DNA of 64,000 nt from Ophioceras dolichostomum (Eukaryota > Ascomycota > Sordariomycetes > Magnaporthales > Ophioceraceae): NCBI GenBank assembly GCA_003049485.1, contig PYST01000151.1, positions 1 to 64,000 on the forward strand, read 5' to 3'. This document shows positions 57,877 to 64,000 of the stretch, in pieces. A program made the translations under genes and the position numbers. Below the pieces are notes generated by a model that saw nothing but the letters and a program-made list of their open reading frames with translations, made no database searches and was not told the DNA's origin. Within the stretch, counting starts at the first letter, position 1. Every line of letters starts with the position of its first letter.

Positions 57877-60096
57877 ATGGGCTGGACCGCCGCCCCAGTC
57901 ACGGGAGTCTGGTACAACTACAACACGAAGGTGTGGACGCTCACTCTGGCCGAGCGGGATGGCGGCATCCTCTCAGTTGCCCTCGTTCTCGTCATCGCCA
58001 TCGCCGCCTTCCAGATATGGAACATCGTCCGCTTCGTCCTCCATCAGATTCGGGTCACCTCCAACGTGCAGGACGGCTACCATCACCAGATCCAAGCGCT
58101 ACTACGCAACAGCCCCGGCCACGCCCACGTGCTATGGGCTTCGATACAACTCGCGACAGCGTGGGGCCGCCGCATCGGCTTCAGCAAGGCTCTCCGCCGC
58201 ATCTCGCCCCTCCTCATTGCCTCGCTCATCTGCTTGGTCGGAATAGCTGCGGCCCAGTTCTTCACGTCGTCGGTGTGGACAGCGGCGGGCGACCAGTTCC
58301 TCAGTCGAAACGACTTTTGCGGCGTCGTTGGCTCAACGCTGGAAACAGCTATGGATACCGCGATGCTCGTCCTTGGCCATCTCAAGGACGCTTTGGAGGA
58401 GGCGTCTATCTATGAGCGGCAGTGCTATTCGAACACCTCGAACCTGGACCGGTGCCAAAGGCTCCCCGTGCCCCGTCTGGAGTGGTCGACACAGGATGCT
58501 GCCTGCCCGACCGTTGATCCCACCCTCTGCGTTAGCAACGCCGTGCCGGTAAGGATGGATACGGGCTACATCACATCCAACCTCCATCTAGGTGTGAATA
58601 CGCCACAGGAAGACAGCGTCAGCTATCGGAAGGTGATGGCCTGCTCGCCCATCACAAACCAGCATCAGATAGTCAACGATCAATTTTCGTCCAACGAAAC
58701 TATCGCATACCTCTACGGCGGCATTGCGGATCCCAGCAACTCGATTTCAAGCATGTGGTACGCCAATCATACCAGCGGCAAAACGTACAATGTCGGGTAA
58801 GTACCATACCCGATATACATCAGGTATCCATCCTAGTCATCGGCGGTTGGTCCTTGATAGTATCGATACTAAGAAAGCTCCGCCTTCTCCCCCAGCTCGT
58901 CCTCTTAGGACCCATACTATGCAGGCACAGATTTATTCTCGTCATGGAAGCCAAACTCGACTATTTTCGACAAATCAACACCCGGCACCCCCACAATAAT
59001 CATAACTTGGATTGATGGGGGTTGGTCTTTCTTTCCGAACGATGATCCGGTGTTCCACAACGTGGACGGGGCCTTCAACTCGACAGAAGGAGACTTGGTG
59101 TACTCGTCCAGGGGCGCCCGGAACGCCAGCGTGCTCGTGTGCCTCGAGCAGAACGAGATGTGCAACCCGCGCCTTGCGCCTGGCAGTCGTTGTGCCCAAT
59201 TCGTGCCTGGAATGCCTGATGCCGCGGCCCAGGAGACCTGGGCTAGGCTTCAGTTCTCTGCCGTTCAGTCGGCTGTTGCCAACCGAATAAACTGGGCGCA
59301 GGCCCTCCACAGGAACCTCGGACGGCTTATTTTTTTTCTGGACCCCAATCCGTTCATAGTGTCGCGGACCTCGTACTTCGGCGGCCTGTACCAGACCATG
59401 CCTCTCCCCAACGACCACTGGCGAGCCGAGCTTGGCCGATGGTTTTCCATCATGCTGGCCATGCTCCATAACAACTTCGTCGAGTTCGTCACGGGCCCGG
59501 ATGACACCCGCTACCGCGCGATCCGGCGGGACGCGACGTTCGACGCAGCAGGCACATGCAGCCAGCAGCTCATCAGAAACGCCCCTGGGTTGAAGAACTT
59601 CAACATGACCGGCATCGTCATCATCGCGTGCGGGGCGTTCGTGCTCCTCATCATCGGGCCCAACATCGACGCCATGACGGCCTGGTTCCAAAAGAGGTTC
59701 ATGGCGAAAAGGCCGCCGCATCGCCGGCTGGCGTGGCTCCTCGACGGGGCTTACCACCTGCAGAGGATGGCGCTGGAGGCACACGGCGTGGGCCGCTGGG
59801 CGGATGCCGACAAGAGCATCCCCACCACCGACCACGAGCCCCCGTTCCCGGCCGTGGACTGGAGCAACCCCTCGTGCCCGCGTCTTTACAATCTGATCGA
59901 GGACGGCGGCGGGGCAGGGAAGGGAGACACGCTGAAGGGACAGACCGAGGCACAGCAGCAGGGAATCAAACTCTCGAGTCTCGACTTGGGCACCACTCCG
60001 AGCACCCCGCATGCGCCCTATGGTCTGCCGGATGATGTCCCACGCGAAAGAGATGACTATATCGAGGTCAGGCAGGAAAGGGGGAGTTTGACCTGA
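57877..60096 (+). CDS. Polytopic membrane protein of unknown function, exon join uncertain
   Basis: Exon 1 runs from ATG 57877 to about 58797 and exon 2 from about 58925 to the stop at 60094. Exon 1 has membrane segments ILSVALVLVIAIAAFQIWNI and LLIASLICLVGIAAAQFF, followed by a Cys- and Asn-rich loop with glycosylation-type sites (NTS, NET, NHT), probably extracellular. Exon 2 continues the loop (DLFSSWKPNSTIFDKS, then ITWIDGGWSFFPNDDPVFHN), and has a last membrane segment GIVIIACGAFVLLIIGPNI and a cytoplasmic tail. The layout resembles large fungus-specific membrane proteins of unknown role. The only strong donor (GTAAGT at 58799) is in a phase that fits no acceptor for exon 2; removing one G from the GGG before it would give VG|TDLFSS. 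Either the gene is frameshifted or one base is wrong. Confidence 0.6.
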
Positions 60097-61136
60097 GAAA
60101 GAAGAGTATTAGGGGCTGGGAAATCAGCGATATTACCTATGGATACCTGCTTGAACCATGGTATACTGAGGATTTAGGCGAGATTACTGGTAGCATTATG
60201 TCGGCAATGCTAGGAAGGCACGTGAATCTATATCAAACAAAAGCAAACCGAAGTCAGATGCAACGCAACCAAGCAAGTAGTAGGAGTGGCGCTATCGATC
60301 TAGACGTAAGGCGCACATGCATCCATCAAGTACTAGGCAGCCTAGCCATAGGTAGAGGTACATAGTACCACAGCCAGCATTTGGCAGCTATTTTGACTAT
60401 GCTGAGTGTTCCTCCTCTATTGTTAATTAGTCGGCACTTAGTAGCGGTAGCCACCGAGTCATGGGTTGAAAAGGAGCACAGCCATGGTAGGATCCGCCAA
60501 CCTCAAGGGATCCTGAAGCTGGCCGCTTAGAAAAGCTCCCAAAGCCGCGGGTTTGAACCAGATCGCCCATGGAAGTCTATGTCTACCACTGCAAGGTTGG
60601 ATTAGGTGCCCGCGATACGTTGGACTAGGGCTGTACGTCGCTTTAAGATTGCGGGGCGTTCGGACTTCTAGTTCCTGAATCAAGGAGCGAACCGGGGCAG
60701 CAGAGCTCCTGGGGCTTAGGGGTGTCCAATAAAGAGGTCCCATCACGGCTGACCAAGACCAGTGAGAAATCCTACGCTTTACCAAACGGATACCAAATCT
60801 TCCCTCATTTGCATCCTGGCAGCTTTGGTTTTCGGCTTGGACATGAATCCCCCCTTCAGCGATTGGCGCGTTGGCGGGAAAGGAGCATCCGTGGGACAAG
60901 GGGATATGACACTAGTAGGTACTACATAAAACTCCACACCAGCATGGCGCTGCCCGCGTCAGAAATAGCCAAGCCACTCCAGGACACATCCTCAATGTGT
61001 CCATATTAGGTATATATAATCTCCGACTACCATGACATGACAGCTCTTCCCCAGATTCTATCTCCAACCTGCCATCTCACAGTTCCTAGTGCCACAACTG
61101 CCCTTCTAACGACCCGCCACACTCCCCGACGCCACC
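60097..61136. other. Intergenic, no gene seen
   Basis: AT-richer than the genes on either side; ends in the promoter of the next gene. Confidence 0.45.
61011..61018 (+). promoter_or_regulatory. Likely TATA box of the alpha/beta hydrolase gene
   Basis: TATATATA lies 119-126 bp upstream of the ATG at 61137, a normal distance for a fungal promoter. Confidence 0.5.
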
Positions 61137-62038
61137 ATGGCAGCGCCTGCACCCACATCCGCCACTAAGCCCGTGATTCTCTTCATCCACGGCGCCTGGC
61201 ACAGGCCAGTGCACTACACGGCCCTCACCGACCTTCTCAAGGAGCGGTTCGAAGTCCTGACGCCTTCCAACCTCTCGGCCGGCCCCAGCAATGAACCCGT
61301 GGGCAAGTCCCAGCTGGACGACGCCGCGCAGTGCAAGGCGCTCATACAGCCGTACCTCGACGCCGGGCGGGAGGTCGTCATCGTGGCGCACAGCTACGGC
61401 GGCATCCCGGCCACCGAGACCGCCGCCGGCCTCGCCGTCACCGAGCGCTGCGCTCAGGGGCTCAATGGCGGCGTCAAGGCCATCGTCTTCGTCGCTTCCC
61501 TGATCCTGGCTAAGAAGGGCATGAACGTCATGGACGGTCTCGGCGTGCGAGGCAACTTGCCTCCATTCTGGGAGGTCCAGGTTAGTACAGATGCTCCAGA
61601 TCCAGGAATCAGGCGAGGACAAGGGAAGACGAGAGACAACAGAAACGCAAGACTAATCTCCTCGATTCCCCAACCCGCGCACAGGGCGATCTAGCAGTGC
61701 CCACAAAGCTAGCCCCGGCCGCATTCTACAACGGGCTCGTGGGCAAAGACGAGGCGCAGATGGAGCGGCTCGGCGCCCTCATCGTGAACCAGAGCATGGC
61801 CAGCTACGAGACGCACGCCGAGAACGGCACGGCCGACCTGCAGACGAAGCTCGTGTACGTCGAGTGCGAGCAGGACGTCTGCGTCCCGCCGTTCGTGCAG
61901 AACATCCTCATCGAGGCCATCGGGACGGAAAAAGTCCAGCGCGTCTCGGTCGACTCGGACCACAGCCCTTTTTTGTACGAGGGGCCCAGGGCTAAGATTG
62001 TGGAGGTCATTTGTGAGGTCGCGGAGGCAGAGGCGTGA
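61137..62038 (+). CDS. Alpha/beta hydrolase, soluble
   Basis: Exons 61137-61580 and 61685-62038 encode 265 aa; donor GTTAGT, acceptor GCACAG, phase 0. The ATG sits in the ideal context GCCACCATGG. Landmarks of the fold are ILFIHGAWHRPVHY (oxyanion-hole strand-loop), the nucleophile elbow VIVAHSYGGIPA, the acid strand VYVECEQDVCVPP with Asp, and the catalytic histidine in SVDSDHSPFL. This is the compact family found in plant methyl esterases and many fungal and bacterial hydrolases; typical length is 230-270 aa. No signal peptide, so probably cytosolic. The substrate cannot be inferred, and the neighbours give no pathway hint. Confidence 0.85.
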
Positions 62039-62641
62039 AGAATTTGAATTTTTTGACCCGGGCTCGAATAGGGACTCTTCAAGCCATGCTGCAGTGCACC
62101 ATTCCATACGTTGTCAACAAACAGCTTGGCTTGGGTGTCAAGGAGCTTCTCGATATTTCAACCAGTAGATTCAGCAGCCTGACTTACCTATGAAAGCACA
62201 AGAAATACCAGCGGATTCGGGGAAGTGCTAGTGCTTTGTCGAAAACGAAAAGAGGGACGAAATCACGAAGAGCCTCACCTACCGTTTAATCTTTTAAAAA
62301 AAAATAAAATAAAAAATGTTCTGCCCCCGCTTCCTCCCAAGCTCCACAAGTAGCAAGTATCGTCTCCAAACCTCTAGGACCAGAATCAAAACAGAAAAGT
62401 GAATTCTGAGAATGCCAGTCTTCATTGGCCCCAAAGACGCGTCCCCTTTTTCCAACCTTTTTTTTTCTTTCTCAACCCACGCCCCAACGCGACTACTCAG
62501 TTTCTCATCCCCAGAATTCTCCGCCCGTTCTTTCTTCCACATTCCAATACCAGCCTTAACATAGTACCTTGGCACAATAGCATCAAATCTAGTAGTCAAA
62601 TCCCATCACAGCAGTCAACTTTCGAAAAACAAAGAACAGAG
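62039..62641. other. Intergenic, no gene seen
   Basis: 3' flank of the alpha/beta hydrolase and A/T-rich tracts near 62295-62315; then the leader of the next gene. Confidence 0.4.
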
Positions 62642-63714
62642 ATGGAGGAGAAGCAAATCCGGGATGCCCCGGAGCCGTTCCTACGCACCGTCCCCGCCAC
62701 GGTCTGCGCGAATGACCGGGTCGTCCGCAGCCAGGTGTTGCAGCGCTTGGGGGCCCTCGGTGCGGCTTCTTCTGCTGCTGACACGGAGAAAAAGAAGCTC
62801 ACAGTGGCTGCGTTTAGTGGAAAGTATGGCCAAGACGACGACGACGACCGCCACGTATGCGGGCGTTGTCATCGGCCTTATACGGCAGCGCAGAACGAGT
62901 CGTCCCAGGAACGGAATTTCTGCCGTCCTCCCGAAGTCGATCGTACGCCGCCTCCAACAGGAGATCAATGAGCTCTTCTTTGCTGACTCGTCGAGCATCA
63001 CCTGGCTGCAGAAAATCAATCTGCAGTCTATGCTCGTATTCATGGGCCTTGGCCGTAAGGATGCGCCAGTCGCGTTCTCCACGACTAACAAGAATGGGGC
63101 ACCTTCACCACGCAACCAGGGCCTGGAACAGGCTGTGCGAGGACTCATCACCACCGAGACAAAGATGCGCGCCCGACTGGCCGCGCGAATCGAGACTCTG
63201 GAGAGCACAGATGGGGAGGTTTAGGCGTGCTCCTATCGTGATGGTCGGTGTTTGTTTTCTTCTTGTTTATATTTGACATCCCCTTTTCCCTACTACCCCT
63301 CTCTTCCCCATCCTCGTTGAGCAGAAAAGAAAAAAAATAACCCCCCAGCAGGCCTCACTAAGCTTTCAGTTGACGACACTGACCTCTCGATCCATCCACA
63401 TCCGTCTATCCCGCCATGCAGGCCGGACGGTGCCGGATCACCGCAAGTGGGACGACTATGACGAGAAGTGCTTCGGCCCCATCGACTCGGCGGAGAACCG
63501 AGAGGAGAACCCGGACGTCTTCTTCTGGACCTGCTGCGGCGAAACCGGAACCCACGAGGGGTGCAAGCGCGGCAAGCACCTGCTGCAAGTCTTCCCTGCC
63601 TCCTCGCTGAGGGCTAATAGGGGTAGATACTACGACCCCAACAAGCGGTTCCCGCTCAACGATGACAACAACCACGGCGGCGATGATGTCAAGATCGATA
63701 GCCTGATAACGTGA
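62642..63714 (+). CDS. Zinc-binding protein of unknown function, exon structure unresolved
   Basis: From ATG 62642 a frame runs EEKQIRDAPEPFLRTVPATV, a spacer and then HVCGRCHRPYTAAQNES and NFC (62921-62923). A second block, open from about 63370, reads HAGRTVPDHRKWDDYDEKCF, FFWTCCGETGTHEGCKRGKH and ends at 63714. Together they resemble a fungal Cys/His signature: CxxC...N...C, then HxG, then WxCC...GC..GxH. I infer one gene with these as separate exons, probably two zinc sites. I could not find a clean donor after the first block. The stretch between (62936-63224) has its own coding-like frame, listed separately, so there may be two genes or alternative splicing. Confidence 0.45.
62936..63224 (+). 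CDS. Coding-like frame, possible exon of an alternative product
   Basis: Reads SIVRRLQQEINELFFADSSS, then LQKINLQSMLVFMGLGRKDA and a charged helix (TETKMRARLAARIETLE), ending at TAG 63222. Third-position bias and amphipathic helices suggest real coding sequence. It can join the upstream exon in phase: GACCGCCAC|GTATGC as donor (62853) and CCCGAAG (62935) as acceptor. This would skip the zinc-binding motif. Confidence 0.35.
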
Positions 63715-64000
63715 GGAACGGGAGGAAGCCAGCTCTAGTTTTGGAACGAGACTACTAAAGAGGGACTTGTCCTCTAGATCTAGCTAGAGAATGTGATGCT
63801 CAGAAGAGCTCTATATATACACGAGTAAAGAACTATAGAATCTTCTAGAACTGTATTACAAATAGTAAAGGCAGTTCTAGAAGAGACGAATTCTGACAAA
63901 TGTGATAGAAGACGATAGAAGACAGTAGAAGCTGATAGAAGGCCATGTGGAATAGTGGAAGCGTGTTGCCACAATAAGGTTCTCCATTCTTGACAGATGA
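63715..64000. other. AT-rich window end with 10-bp tandem repeat
   Basis: No gene seen. GATAGAAGAC is repeated twice exactly and then twice imperfectly at 63904-63943. Confidence 0.6.
63904..63943. repeat. 10-bp tandem repeat (4 copies)
   Basis: Units GATAGAAGAC, GATAGAAGAC, AGTAGAAGCT and GATAGAAGGC in succession. Confidence 0.85.

Noticed and set aside
1..64000. CRISPR arrays, insertion sequences, bacterial promoters or operons
   Set aside because: Gene structure is clearly that of a fungus; no regularly spaced repeats or prokaryotic elements seen.

Overview
The window looks like nuclear DNA of a filamentous ascomycete (Pezizomycotina, most probably Sordariomycetes). The genes carry short spliceosomal introns (about 50-130 bp) with GTRAGT-type donors and CTAAC/CTGAC branch sites. 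The families are typically fungal: a Zn2Cys6 regulator, a hydrophobin-like protein, a group XIV-type phospholipase A2 and alpha/beta-hydrolase-NACHT-ankyrin NLRs. Coding regions prefer C or G in the third position, and one gene relic has RIP-like stop codons. No bacterial operons, RNA genes or CRISPR arrays were seen. Exon boundaries below were worked out by eye from splice signals and frame continuity; total coding lengths were checked to be divisible by three.

Region 1 (0-15 kb): an UNC93-like membrane protein (minus), about 7 kb without a convincing gene, a small Ser/Gly-rich protein (plus), a hot-dog thioesterase (minus) and a UVRAG/Vps38-like subunit of the class III PI3-kinase complex (minus).

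Region 2 (15-31 kb) is the accessory-looking part. Two paralogous NLR genes (N-terminal alpha/beta hydrolase, NACHT NTPase, ankyrin C-terminus) lie about 5 kb apart, pointing at each other, with the same two intron positions. Between them are the decayed ankyrin tail of the first NLR interrupted by a 79-base assembly gap, a dead Clr5-domain gene with two in-frame TAG codons, an intronless bacterial-type nucleotidyltransferase and an eight-cysteine hydrophobin-like secreted protein. A cysteine-containing secreted protein follows the second NLR. Rapid turnover of self/non-self recognition genes is the likely theme (inference).

Region 3 (33-46 kb): a six-exon Zn2Cys6 regulator, an F-box protein, a conserved-looking protein of unknown function, two weak small-gene candidates, an unresolved stretch with overlapping open frames, and minisatellites.

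Region 4 (46-64 kb): a secreted phospholipase A2, a protein of unknown function, a Pom33/TMEM33-type ER protein with a 16-nt exon, a PTEN-like phosphatase with a large insert in its catalytic domain, a polytopic membrane protein whose exon join needs a frameshift, an alpha/beta hydrolase and a zinc-binding protein of uncertain structure. Mostly these are housekeeping and secretion genes separated by 0.5-2 kb.
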